Shown here piece after piece: positions 37,053-46,004 of a stretch of 64,000 bases of DNA (its first letter is position 1; the number at the start of each line of letters is the position of its first letter). Made by a program: the position numbers and the translations under genes. Source of the stretch: Methylocella sp. (lineage in GTDB: Bacteria; Pseudomonadota; Alphaproteobacteria; Rhizobiales; Beijerinckiaceae); NCBI GenBank assembly GCA_037200525.1, contig JBBCGG010000001.1, forward strand, positions 4,704,501 through 4,768,500, read 5' to 3'. The notes beneath the pieces were generated by a model. It ran no database searches, was not told where the DNA came from, and worked only from the letters and a program-made list of their open reading frames with translations.

Positions 37053-38222
37053 CTATTCCTGTCGCAATATCTTCCCGAGCTGTTGTGCGGCTTCAAACGA
37101 AGTAGCGCGTATGTAGGCCGCCTCGGTCATCCGGCGATCCCGGTGTTGAAGCAGTGCGGGCGCGAGATGCGGCATGTTTCCCGCCTTCCACGCAGCGGTC
37201 GTGGCGGCGGCGTATCGAAATCCATGCGGCGAGATGGCGACGCCGATCGCCGCCTCTGTTGTCGACGTCAGAGCATGATGAATGCTAGAATAGGACATTG
37301 GGTCGCCGTATCGTGAAATCCAAAGCGGGCCGGAGAGGTTGACGAGTTTCAAACCGTCGTCATGAGCCGGCCCGCCATTCCTATCAGACGAGGCGGTCGT
37401 TTTATTCTGAGGCGCGGCCTCCGGGGCTGAGTTGGCGGCAAGGTTGCTGTCCCGCATCGAAACCGGGGGGTGGCGCTCTTGCACATTGCGGCAGGCGAGG
37501 AGAAAAGGCCTTGCCTCCAGCAGATATCGCTCGAGAGCCGCGGTGAAAAACCCCGGCAGCATGCGCATATCGGGCCGACCGCTCTTGGTTTCACTGCCTG
37601 GTAGGTCGATCCACCAGCAGGAATCAGAAAAATGAAATGATCGGCCGAGCGTCAGTCCGCCGAGATTCTTGACCCGAATCGGACAGGACGCCAGCAGAGC
37701 TATCATTAGGCCATTGCGAATATTGCGCGCCGTCGCCAAATCCATCGGCTGGTCGCATGGGCTATATTCCTCAACAAGCGTCAGCCCGGCGGTCAAGAGT
37801 TCTGAAGCGTCAACGACAGGGGGTCGCTTGACGGGGCCATCTTCGGCTTTGAGATCATCGGCGACGTTGGACAGCCATTTGAAGTTAGACGACGGCGCCA
37901 AATGACCCGCGATCTGTTTGAGTTTGTGGATCGTCATAAACAGCGTCGTCGCTGACCATTCGTCGCGCATGCGATCAACAAACGGGCCGATGTGCTCCGG
38001 CGTTATGAGAGATGCGCAAGACGCCGCGGCGTCGAACCGATGGATTTCCTTGAGGAATGTCAGAAAATATCCATAGCGCCGCTGGATATCGTCACGCGTG
38101 ATGGGAGCCAGGCGCGATGCAGATCCGCCTCGCCGTAACCTGACCGCGGGGTGGCAGGCTGTGTCCCACGCCTCTTGGTCGGATTTCGGCCATTCGCCGA
38201 TTGGAAGAGATTTCAGCATCAC
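37053..38222 (-). CDS. Tyrosine recombinase, second of a tandem pair
   Basis: A 389-residue recombinase with Arg183 in CPIRVKNL, His333-x-x-Arg336 in SPHGFRYAAATTAA, His360 in LLQHRD and Tyr370 in TEAAYIRA. The active-site set is complete though the sequence is far from phage integrases. Its start overlaps the stop of the 562-residue recombinase upstream, so both are translated together. An insertion of about 45 residues (after ACRNVQERH) is low in complexity. The pair recalls TnpA/TnpB of Tn554-like transposons, but order and sizes differ. Confidence 0.82.
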   Translation of the reverse strand: MMLKSLPIGEWPKSDQEAWDTACHPAVRLRRGGSASRLAPITRDDIQRRYGYFLTFLKEIHRFDAAASCASLITPEHIGPFVDRMRDEWSATTLFMTIHKLKQIAGHLAPSSNFKWLSNVADDLKAEDGPVKRPPVVDASELLTAGLTLVEEYSPCDQPMDLATARNIRNGLMIALLASCPIRVKNLGGLTLGRSFHFSDSCWWIDLPGSETKSGRPDMRMLPGFFTAALERYLLEARPFLLACRNVQERHPPVSMRDSNLAANSAPEAAPQNKTTASSDRNGGPAHDDGLKLVNLSGPLWISRYGDPMSYSSIHHALTSTTEAAIGVAISPHGFRYAAATTAAWKAGNMPHLAPALLQHRDRRMTEAAYIRATSFEAAQQLGKILRQE

Positions 38223-39907
38223 TGATGCATCGCAGCGCGAGACTGGCGCTCAATGTCGGCGCGGAGGATCTCGCCATAGTGACGATTGGCCGCCAGCGTT
38301 TCCAGGCCGATGTAAAATTCTTGCGTCGTCTTGATGTTTTTGTGCCCGAGCACGCGGCGCACAAATTCGTAGTTGCCGGGGTCATTGCGCAAGATGGTGG
38401 CCGCCGTCGCGTGCCTGAATTGGTGGCAGGTGATGCGAATGCCGATGTTTTCCTCCACCGTCCGGGCGATGCGGACGCCAAAGCTGTTGACGGCGCGCAT
38501 GGTGTCGCGGACGCCCGGAAACAGCTGATCGTTGTCTGTTGCATCGACGAGGTGCGGTCGAAACTCATGAATGTAGACGTCGATCAGTTTCGTCACCACG
38601 GCGTCAAACGGAAACTCCAAAGCGACCTTGTTTTTGACTTCGTCCGAGGGGATCGACAGCAGGTAGTTCCCGTGCGGTCCGTCGGGCTTGGTCAAATGGC
38701 CGCCGATGCGGATGCCGACGAGATTGCTGATGCGGACCGGCGCAAAGGTCAAGATCGCGATGCCGATCGCGACCTGAGCCGAAAGAGAGGCCCGATGCGG
38801 CGCATGAGCGAGCGTCGTCTTCGCCTCGCTCAACAGGCGCTCCGGCAAGCCGACCACCTCGCGCCAGACAGTCCCGCTTTGAATGGCGTGAACGACGCGC
38901 TTATTTTTTTGCGTCAGGCCAACCTGGCGGTGTTCCTCCAGCGCCGCCCGAAGATCGTCCAACCGGGCGAGATCGGCCTCGTTCAACGCGCCGGAATCGC
39001 GCGCGATGGAGAGCAAGCGCCAACCAAGATCGATGACGTAGGTCTTTGGATGTTCGCCGACCCAATAGTTGTCGATGACCTTTTCGACGAGGTCTGGATC
39101 GAGCAGAGCTCGGAGCGTCGTCAACGACTCGATCGGTATTCCTAATGATATGGCTCGGCGCGCAAATGCCTGGATTTCCGCAAGGCGGGTGTCAACCGTC
39201 GAGGTTTTGGACAGCCTGCGACGTGATCCGTCCGGCTTGCGGCGGATCGTTTGAAGAGAATGCAGGTATTGGTCGATCTCAGCGCGCAGCGACTCCGGAA
39301 AGGCGCTCCAGGATAGCAGCGGTTCGCCTGCAAGCGGCGCCGAAGTCAGTTTGTGCCTTGGCCATGTCGGATGATCGTCGACGCAGGCGTTCCAGGCGCG
39401 AACAACGCTTCGCTGGATCCGAGGCGAACCATCCTGCGCCAGAACCTCGGATCTGTAGCGCGTGTATCTTTCGACAAAGGGATCGTCGACGCCGAACGGC
39501 GAGACGCCGCTCCCTGAAGCAAAACGCATGAGTCCGGTCAGATAATAGCGATCCATCTCGTGTCCGACGAGCTGCCGCAGGCCGGCCCATTCCGGCGCGA
39601 GCGGCGTTCCCCTTGCGGGAATGGTTTTGTCCCCGGACAGATAGCGCAAGGCGGCCTTCAGATTTGAGACGTGGTTTTTCAGGGTCTTTTCGGACATGCC
39701 GACGCGGGCGTGATGCAGCTGCTTGATACGGTGCGCCAGCGCCTGCCAGCGGGCGGGCAGACTTTCGGGCGGCAAGCCGAGCGCCGCCGCGACCGCCCGC
39801 ATCGAGCAGGACCAGTGACTGATTTTCGATTTCTCGAGATCCGACGCCTGGATCAGGCGGATCGCATCGGCGAGATTAGGCTCGGCGAGGGATGATTGGG
39901 CGGACAT
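38219..39907 (-). CDS. Large tyrosine recombinase, first of a tandem pair
   Basis: From the ATG at 39907, 562 residues: a long N-terminal half with SAM-like DNA-binding regions (MSEKTLKNHVSNLKAALRYL at about 71-90) and a C-terminal catalytic domain with Arg392 in APVRISNL, His495-x-x-Arg498 in CHQFRHATAATIL, His522 in LGHKNIKTT and Tyr532 in QEFYIG. An in-frame ATG lies five codons upstream. An HTH gene precedes it by 200 bases in the same direction. The size and pairing fit transposon-type recombinases working as a team rather than a simple phage integrase. Confidence 0.85.
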   Translation of the reverse strand: MSAQSSLAEPNLADAIRLIQASDLEKSKISHWSCSMRAVAAALGLPPESLPARWQALAHRIKQLHHARVGMSEKTLKNHVSNLKAALRYLSGDKTIPARGTPLAPEWAGLRQLVGHEMDRYYLTGLMRFASGSGVSPFGVDDPFVERYTRYRSEVLAQDGSPRIQRSVVRAWNACVDDHPTWPRHKLTSAPLAGEPLLSWSAFPESLRAEIDQYLHSLQTIRRKPDGSRRRLSKTSTVDTRLAEIQAFARRAISLGIPIESLTTLRALLDPDLVEKVIDNYWVGEHPKTYVIDLGWRLLSIARDSGALNEADLARLDDLRAALEEHRQVGLTQKNKRVVHAIQSGTVWREVVGLPERLLSEAKTTLAHAPHRASLSAQVAIGIAILTFAPVRISNLVGIRIGGHLTKPDGPHGNYLLSIPSDEVKNKVALEFPFDAVVTKLIDVYIHEFRPHLVDATDNDQLFPGVRDTMRAVNSFGVRIARTVEENIGIRITCHQFRHATAATILRNDPGNYEFVRRVLGHKNIKTTQEFYIGLETLAANRHYGEILRADIERQSRAAMHQ

Positions 39908-40107
39908 AAGTCGCGGCCTCATTGGTTTGAAGTTGATTGAGGTGGATGGGGATATATCTGCATGAATATTAGGACAACGTCAATGTATTATCATCGCTTG
40001 ATACTGTGTGTAAGCATCCTAATGAAGTAATACCGAGGAATATATTGATGGATTTACGTTGATTTAGATGGATGTTTATTTTGATCAGAAAGCCAGAGAA
40101 AGTAGCA

Positions 40108-40305
40108 TCACGCTTCGGTCTTTGAGCGCGTCTGCCTCTCAATAAACCGCACGAGTTCACGGGCACTGTAACGCACCGCCCGTCCGATATGGATAAAGGC
40201 GGGGCCCTCGCCCATAACTCGCCATTTGGCGAGCGTATTTGTCTTCACCTTCAAGATTGCCGCGGCTTCGAGGGGTGTGAGAAGGGTTTCGAGGTGATGC
40301 GCCAA
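40108..40305 (-). CDS. Helix-turn-helix protein upstream of the recombinase pair
   Basis: Sixty-five residues of the excisionase/HTH_17 type: LTPLEAAAILKVKTNTLAKWR is the helix-turn-helix and GPAFIHIGRAVRYSARELVRFIERQ the wing. It lies 200 bases upstream of the large recombinase in the same direction, with an AT-rich gap between. It probably controls or directs the recombinases. Confidence 0.8.
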   Translation of the reverse strand: MAHHLETLLTPLEAAAILKVKTNTLAKWRVMGEGPAFIHIGRAVRYSARELVRFIERQTRSKTEA

Positions 40306-40396
40306 TGCTAATTTCTCCAGACAAGCGGGTCATGTAAGGCTCGGTTAAGCTCCACCATTGGCCGCCATGCTAGGCGTCATTGTCGCCATTCCCACG

Positions 40397-40419
40397 CCAT
40401 TTGAGTAACACTCAAATGG
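40397..40419. promoter_or_regulatory. Perfect 10-bp inverted repeat upstream of the HTH-recombinase genes
   Basis: CCATTTGAGT and ACTCAAATGG flank a 3-base spacer, 90 bases upstream of the HTH start. It could be the operator of the HTH protein or a recombination core with arms CCATTTG/CAAATGG. No function is proven. Confidence 0.5.
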
Positions 40420-40623
40420 ACTTGTGTCTATTTCCATCCGTTTTGCACACAAATGGGTAAATAGGACCCTCTTGAATGTGCTGCCCATCAAGCGGCCGCG
40501 ATCCGACCTCGGCGCTCCTTTATTCGGATCGGATGCCGAATACTTTGTGGCCTGCCTAGGAGCCTGTCCGAGTAACGGATTTTGCGGGTGAATAGATGCG
40601 AATCCAGCGATGGCGGGAGTGCT

Positions 40624-41091
40624 TCACCGATCGGTCGCATTGGCGAGCTTGAGGAGATTGTGGGCGGTGCAGATCATGGCCCATTCTGCCCGGACTTGAT
40701 CCAGGCCTCGCATCAGGAACTGTCGAAAACCTCTGGCGTGCTTGATTTGTCCGAAGACCGGTTCGACCACCTGCTTGCGTAGTCGATAGCGGCTGCGGCG
40801 GCCGGCGCGCTTGAGCGTTTTGGCCATGGCGCGCATCAGCGGCATTTTCGTCAGTGGTCGCCGGCCTGCGGCGTTTCCCTCGCCGTGACGCGCACGGCCC
40901 GGCGGCAGATAGGCCCGGATGCGGCGTTGCTTGAGGGCGGCCAAGTTGGCGAGGACGCCCGTCTTCTCTTTCGACGCTTGGAGCTCGGCTCGAACTCGCG
41001 GCGTTGTCCGGGCGGAGCAGCCCAAGGTTCTAGCGATGCGAAGCATCGTTGGAAGGGCTGCCGAGGGGCTGCCATGAAGAATATCGGCCAT
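40624..41091 (-). pseudogene. Chimeric transposase: IS481 N-terminus joined to IS1182-type C-terminus
   Basis: Residues 1-48 (MADILHGSPSAALPTMLRIA to EKTGVLA) equal the start of the IS481 transposase at 50571. From NLAALKQRRIRAYLPPGR to VVEPVFGQIKHARGFRQFLMRG the protein is the C-terminal end of an unrelated IS1182/IS5-type transposase. The frame happens to be continuous. It is a junction of two element fragments, not a working enzyme. Confidence 0.75.
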
Positions 41092-41147
41092 AACGCTTCC
41101 TCCGCCTCACGGCTCAGCTTAGCGTCACGACTCCCCGGGACCAAACA
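40947..41147 (-). repeat. 201-bp copy of the IS481 5' end (partner at 50427-50627)
   Basis: The two copies lie in the same orientation and I count three base differences. The outer end is the IS481 terminal repeat (TGTTTGGTCC read inward). The inner end is abrupt, at the chimeric junction. Confidence 0.85.
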
Positions 41148-41341
41148 GCGCACAGGTCTCCTAGATTCGTGGAACGGATCTACGGAGGCTTTCGAAACAA
41201 GAAAACAGCGCCTGTGGCGCCGCGCGCCGGTCGTCCTGGAGTGGAGCGGCCGATAGACAACGTTATGTGCGTATAGTGTAAGATCACACCATCACAAAGA
41301 TTATCGGGAGTTAGCTTTCGCCATCATCGCTGGAGGTAACC

Positions 41342-42013
41342 ATGGCGGAAATTAATTGTGACCACAGAGGAGCATTTGACGCGGCGCTATATTTTGCCAG
41401 AGGGTCGATAACAGTGGTGGCGAGCTGCGCGCTGCTCGTTCTCTTCATCATGGATTTCAACGCAATCTCCGATGCGTCGCAGCAGCTTCTTCGGCGCGCA
41501 GGATCAGTGACGACGTTGAAGGTCTTCGGCGTGGAACTAACCCTCGACGAGCAGGCCGTATCGGTGGCTTTGTCTGAATATGCCGACCGGCCGCATCGCC
41601 TGTCTGCCGAGGTTGCGAACGTCGTCTCGAAGCTCAGACCCAGTGAATTTGTGCGGCTGATGGAGGTTGGCCAAATGAGCGGCCTCTGCGAATTCGAAAG
41701 GCCGTCGGCCAAGATGCGCGCCGATGTCGCGCTGGATTATGGATTACAGGAAAAAGGCCTAACTAAAGTCGCCGACAGCCTGACGACGTTGGCGGATGTC
41801 GTAGCCTATCTCGAGCACAGCGCATCCGAAGGATTAGAAACTCCCAACGGGCGTCCTCTGTCCTGTTATGATTTGACGTTGACCGACCTTGGCCGCGACG
41901 TGAAAACAGCTCTGGTGCAGTCTTTTAAGAGCACCTTCGATCCAATGCATGGGCGCGGCGAGCCGCCTACAGGAAGTCACCCTTTGGAAGGCGATAAAGC
42001 GGCCGCGCTCTGA
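41342..42013 (+). CDS. Membrane-anchored hypothetical protein
   Basis: A 223-residue protein with one strong hydrophobic helix (residues about 22-42, ITVVASCALLVLFIMDF) after a short N-terminus and a soluble rest. The soluble part has an all-helical look with ending CYDLTLTDLGRDVKTALVQSF, which resembles a winged-helix third helix. TGGAGGTAACC precedes the ATG. No family recognised; it is preserved between element fragments and the haem-protein operon and reads in the same direction. Confidence 0.6.
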   Translation: MAEINCDHRGAFDAALYFARGSITVVASCALLVLFIMDFNAISDASQQLLRRAGSVTTLKVFGVELTLDEQAVSVALSEYADRPHRLSAEVANVVSKLRPSEFVRLMEVGQMSGLCEFERPSAKMRADVALDYGLQEKGLTKVADSLTTLADVVAYLEHSASEGLETPNGRPLSCYDLTLTDLGRDVKTALVQSFKSTFDPMHGRGEPPTGSHPLEGDKAAAL

Positions 42014-42155
42014 ATCCCTGAACGGCGTGCACCGTGCTGCCGCGCGCGCCGAATAATGTGCGAGTGTTTCTCCCGTAACGCAAACCGCTGATTTCGAAAC
42101 CACGCCGTAGCTCATGTAGAATAGCTTGCTGCTTTGTCGGGATGAAGAGCGGAAC

Positions 42156-42326
42156 ATGGACACAGCTGCGGCCTTGATTGGATGGGCAGTCATCACATAT
42201 TCGGCGCTTTGGGTTGTTGCGAGAATCGCGCGCCATTTTACCGCCGAGTGGAGCCGTCGGCGCGGAGGGTCATCCCACCTAAAGCGCGGGCAGGACAGTT
42301 CGCTCTGGGCTCCGCTAGATTGGTAA
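42156..42326 (+). CDS. Possible small membrane protein
   Basis: From ATG at 42156, 56 residues with one helix (AALIGWAVITYSALWVVARIA) and a basic tail. The ribosome site is weak (GAAGAGCGGAAC) and the C-terminal part may be random, so this gene is doubtful. The following 350 bases up to 42683 carry no gene and should hold the promoter of the next operon. Confidence 0.3.
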   Translation: MDTAAALIGWAVITYSALWVVARIARHFTAEWSRRRGGSSHLKRGQDSSLWAPLDW

Positions 42327-42682
42327 ATCCGAAATCTTGCCGCATGAATTCTCGATCAGCGATGGGACTGTCATCTGATGATCTGGTCAGGAGGTCTCCT
42401 TGCCGCGCGGATCAAATGCATAGAGCGTTTGGAGGCCGGCCGCCGCCTTTAACGTCCTGCAAGAACGCGCAAACTACTTCGCTCCGGGACATCTTTGACT
42501 CGAACCACATTCCGGGCGTCATTTTGGATCTCGCATTGATACGCCGACCCGATCATCTTCGAAGCGCCATTACGGCTGTAGCGTAAAGTGCTTTGCGGTG
42601 AAACCAGAAGGTAGCAAAACCTACTCATGCTCTCTCCGTTATCGACGCTGATTTTTATGTCACGGATTAATCTGGGCCTTGC

Positions 42683-43360
42683 ATGTCAAATATTGCCGGT
42701 AAAGCATATGCGATGAACGTCGTCACGCCCATGAAGAGGTGGGGGGCTTTTATTCAGCGCTTGATCTTCATGCTTGCGCGCGCCCTACCGAGCAGGCTCA
42801 ATGGATTGATGGGACTGCATCTCATCCACTTTGCCCGCTGGGTCCTCATTCGGCGCGACCAATGGCCGGATCTCGGCCAGGGCAAACAAACTCTCAAGTA
42901 CGACTACATGCTGTTCTGCAGCAATTTCAACGGCACTTGGGATCAATATATCGACGCATTTTCTGACGCTATCCCAAGCGGCCTCGATCTCTTTTGGTAT
43001 GCCAGCATCAAATATCCGCATTCGGTTCCGATCACGGCGTTCAAGAATTACATCACTCACAACCAGATCGATACGGACTATTACTATAATGCGACGCCTG
43101 GCGCGGCTCAGCGAGACATCAAGGCGGCATTGAGTGTTTTCGCCGCTATTCGCGAACTGGCGGCTCTTCATCCGGGCAGCAATGCAGAAGCCTTTGCGTC
43201 GGCCTATCGCGCATCGCTTCTGAAAGTTCAAAACTGCTTAGGCTCGCAAGGCATCGCGCCGGTCGCAAGCTTGGATGCGGAAAACGCAGAGCGTAATCGG
43301 GCCGAATTTTTGATGTCTCGAAAGAACTCTTCATCGAGGTCGCCATATGCCGAATTATGA
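42683..43360 (+). CDS. HFAR-motif protein, first gene of the haem-protein operon
   Basis: A 225-residue protein. Sequence blocks are LHLIHFARWVLIRRDQ, YDYMLFCSNFNGTWDQYIDAF, then KYPHSVPITAFKNYI and DTDYYYNATPGAAQRDIKAAL. I recall similar proteins beside DyP-type peroxidases in actinobacteria and other bacteria, but no function. The alternation of strands with HFAR and SNFNG suggests a ferredoxin-like alpha/beta fold. The last 14 bases overlap the start of the next gene, so it is the first cistron of a compact operon. Confidence 0.65.
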   Translation: MSNIAGKAYAMNVVTPMKRWGAFIQRLIFMLARALPSRLNGLMGLHLIHFARWVLIRRDQWPDLGQGKQTLKYDYMLFCSNFNGTWDQYIDAFSDAIPSGLDLFWYASIKYPHSVPITAFKNYITHNQIDTDYYYNATPGAAQRDIKAALSVFAAIRELAALHPGSNAEAFASAYRASLLKVQNCLGSQGIAPVASLDAENAERNRAEFLMSRKNSSSRSPYAEL

Positions 43361-44285
43361 TGCGGGCCACTATTTCCTGACGGCGCTAGCTCCGATCCGC
43401 ATCGGCTCGATGATGGTCGACGGTCAAAGTCACTCGCACCACCAGCTGGTCAGGCGAGCGCTGGCGTTCATGCCCACTGGCGAGCGCACGATCGCATCTG
43501 CTGGAAAAGGAACCGACAATCCATTCGCAAGAAACTCGCGAACGCATTTCGCGCGCTTCGCAGTGCTCGACGACGTCATCTTCAACGGCCGCGTTTCCGG
43601 CGATTCGCTGCTGGATCTTGCGACGAATCCCCTCAAACCCCAGCGCGTCGACCATTTATCGACTCCTTTTTTAATCTTCACGGCAGACTTCGACGCCAAC
43701 GGCTGCGGGGACGACGAATTGAAGACCTATTTGACCGAGCTCTGGGCCACGATGTCCGAAGAGCTGAATGACATCTTCCGGCATTGTGTGGGATTCGGCG
43801 AGATTGCAGCGGCGGACGGGTTTTTCGATTACATCAAGAAATGCCAAATCGAGACGACGATGCCATTCAACGACTACTGGTCCGTCCAATTGAATTTGCC
43901 TGATCTCAATCTGATTCCGTACGTGACTGCGGCCCTCGGTCTGTTCGCGCTTTCCATCGCCGCCGCGTTGGTAACGAATATGCCGCAGCTCTGGATTGGC
44001 GCCCTTTTAGGGCCTGTTCTGGTCATGGTCCTGCTATATTGGAAAATCGCGCGAACCGCCCGGAGTCCGTTCCCGAAATCCCCTGCGTCCGCGCCTGCAT
44101 CAAATCTGCCAACTATCCTGAAAGCGCTCTATCTGCAGCGAGGGTTCACCGAATTTGCGATCCGCGCCCAGGGCATGAGTGACCAAAGTCTGCGCGACGA
44201 GTTCGGCAATTTCATAGCAAGCCACAAACCCAACGAATTGGCCGCGCCGACGCAGAAACCCGGCGTGATCGGCGTAAAATCATGA
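43347..44285 (+). CDS. HFAR-motif protein with two membrane helices
   Basis: A 312-residue protein. The N-terminal 190 residues repeat the pattern of the first gene: RTHFARFAVLDDVIF, then STPFLIFTADFDANG. Two hydrophobic helices follow at about 190-210 and 214-231 (TAALGLFALSIAAALV, LWIGALLGPVLVMVLLYW), then a soluble tail of 80 residues. It may anchor the operon products to the inner membrane. Its stop overlaps the start of the peroxidase-like gene as ATGA. Family unnamed. Confidence 0.65.
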   Translation: MPNYDAGHYFLTALAPIRIGSMMVDGQSHSHHQLVRRALAFMPTGERTIASAGKGTDNPFARNSRTHFARFAVLDDVIFNGRVSGDSLLDLATNPLKPQRVDHLSTPFLIFTADFDANGCGDDELKTYLTELWATMSEELNDIFRHCVGFGEIAAADGFFDYIKKCQIETTMPFNDYWSVQLNLPDLNLIPYVTAALGLFALSIAAALVTNMPQLWIGALLGPVLVMVLLYWKIARTARSPFPKSPASAPASNLPTILKALYLQRGFTEFAIRAQGMSDQSLRDEFGNFIASHKPNELAAPTQKPGVIGVKS

Positions 44286-45940
44286 GGGGCTTGGCTGTGA
44301 AGCGGGAACTCGACCTTGCCGACATTCAGGGCAATATTATCCGCCCTTACGGTCGCATTGGTTTCCCTGTGGCGAGGCACCTCTTCTTCAATATCGGCGA
44401 CGCGGCCGCCGGGCGGCGATTCATCGAACGCATAAGGCGTGCGGTCACCACAGCGGAACGTTGGGCCGCGGCCGATGCTGAAAATCCCAGCGCGCCGGTG
44501 CGTCCGCTGGTGGCCGTAAACATTGGCATCTCGTTCCTGGGCCTTCTTGCTTTGGAGCTTCCCACCCGCACTCTTAGCCAATTGCCGCCCGAATTCATCG
44601 ACGGCATGGCCAAGCGAAGCAGCATTCTGGGCGATGTTGAAGAGAATTCTCCGGCGAAATGGGATCCGATCTGGGTGGCCGCGCGCGAAGCTCGAAGCTG
44701 TGAGGTGCATGTCTGCGTCTCGCTTAGCTCTCAGGTCGCGCCGGATGGCGCGCCAGTTGACGCGCTGAATGAGCGGACGGAGTGGCTGCGAACGGCCGCG
44801 GTGGAATCCGGGGGCGTCACGCTTTTAAAAGGGCATCGGGGAACCGAAGCCGCTTACCAGGACTCCGCCGCCTTGACGCAGGAACTAGCGCCCGGCCGGA
44901 TGGCGCCGACCGCGAAGGAGCATTTCGGCTTCGTCAATGGCATCGGCGATCCGGTCTTTGTCGGGCAATACAAGACTGGCGTCGAAGCAGCGGAAGTCAC
45001 GGGCAACGGTAAGCTTTTGCCTGACAACAAGGGCTGGGCTCCACTGGCCCCCGGCGAATTTATCCTTGGATATCCGAATGAGGCGCAGGAATTGCCGCCA
45101 ACGGCGATGCCGATGGAGTTTATGCGGAACGGCACATTCATGGTCTACCGCAAACTGCACCAGAACATAGCTAGCTTCGGAGGTTACGTGAGGCAGCAGG
45201 CCGCTGTGTTTGATCAGCGAGTCGCGACAGCGACGGAATCCGAGGCGGAAGAAACTATCCGCGCCAAAATGATGGGGCGGTGGTCGAATGGCATTCCTCT
45301 CGTGGTTGCTGCCACCTTTCAAGAAAGTCAGAACCTTGAAATGAAATGGGCGGACATCCCTGCGATCCAACTCAAGGGGGCCAATCGCACCGCATCCGAG
45401 ATGGCTCGGCTCGCGGAGTACGAACGCCTTCTCATTGATTTTCGATACAGCGAGGATATCGAGGGCGCCAAATGCCCAGTCTCGGCGCATATACGTCGCT
45501 CCAATCCTCGAGACTCACTCGATCCTCTGCTCGGCTCCTATCCTGCCGGGAAGTCCGCGACTTCCGCTTTAAGCAATCGCCGGCGCATTTTGCGGCGCGG
45601 TCTGCCTTATGGCGCCTCCGGCGTCGCGGATGATGCGAGTGAACACGGCTTCATCTTCATGGCGATCTGCGCGAGTCTCTTCAATCAATTCGAATTCATC
45701 CAGCAGCAATGGATTCAATATGGCGATAGCTTCAACGTCGGCAACGATACCGACCCCATTGTGGGAATGCGCCGTTCGGGCGCAAAGTTCGTGATTCCGT
45801 CAGATCCCGCAGGGACCGTCCCCCCATTCATCTGCGCCAACCTGCCGCAATTTGTTGAGACGCGCGGAGGCGAATATTTCTTCCTTCCCAGTCTGACGGC
45901 ATTGCGCCAGATCGCAATGGGGACCGTCGACCCAACCTAA
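44282..45940 (+). CDS. DyP-type peroxidase-like haem protein with Asp-to-Asn change
   Basis: A 552-residue protein matching large DyP peroxidases: N-terminal DLADIQGNIIRPYGR, HFGFVNGIGDPVF at 214-226, the proximal haem His403 in CPVSAHIRRSNPRD, RRGLPYG at 438-444, GFIFMAICASLFNQFEFIQQQW at 456-477 and GGEYFFLPSLTALRQIA near the end. In active members the distal motif is FGFxDG; here the acid is Asn219. The haem pocket seems kept but peroxide cleavage may be changed. No signal peptide, so cytoplasmic. It is the third cistron, starting at an ATGA overlap and followed by the P450 gene after 64 bases. Confidence 0.8.
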   Translation: MRGLAVKRELDLADIQGNIIRPYGRIGFPVARHLFFNIGDAAAGRRFIERIRRAVTTAERWAAADAENPSAPVRPLVAVNIGISFLGLLALELPTRTLSQLPPEFIDGMAKRSSILGDVEENSPAKWDPIWVAAREARSCEVHVCVSLSSQVAPDGAPVDALNERTEWLRTAAVESGGVTLLKGHRGTEAAYQDSAALTQELAPGRMAPTAKEHFGFVNGIGDPVFVGQYKTGVEAAEVTGNGKLLPDNKGWAPLAPGEFILGYPNEAQELPPTAMPMEFMRNGTFMVYRKLHQNIASFGGYVRQQAAVFDQRVATATESEAEETIRAKMMGRWSNGIPLVVAATFQESQNLEMKWADIPAIQLKGANRTASEMARLAEYERLLIDFRYSEDIEGAKCPVSAHIRRSNPRDSLDPLLGSYPAGKSATSALSNRRRILRRGLPYGASGVADDASEHGFIFMAICASLFNQFEFIQQQWIQYGDSFNVGNDTDPIVGMRRSGAKFVIPSDPAGTVPPFICANLPQFVETRGGEYFFLPSLTALRQIAMGTVDPT

Positions 45941-46004
45941 TTGAAGCGCCCCGATCGCCCCTCGATCTTGTTGAGCGCCGAATCGCGGCCAAGAGGAATC
46001 ATAC

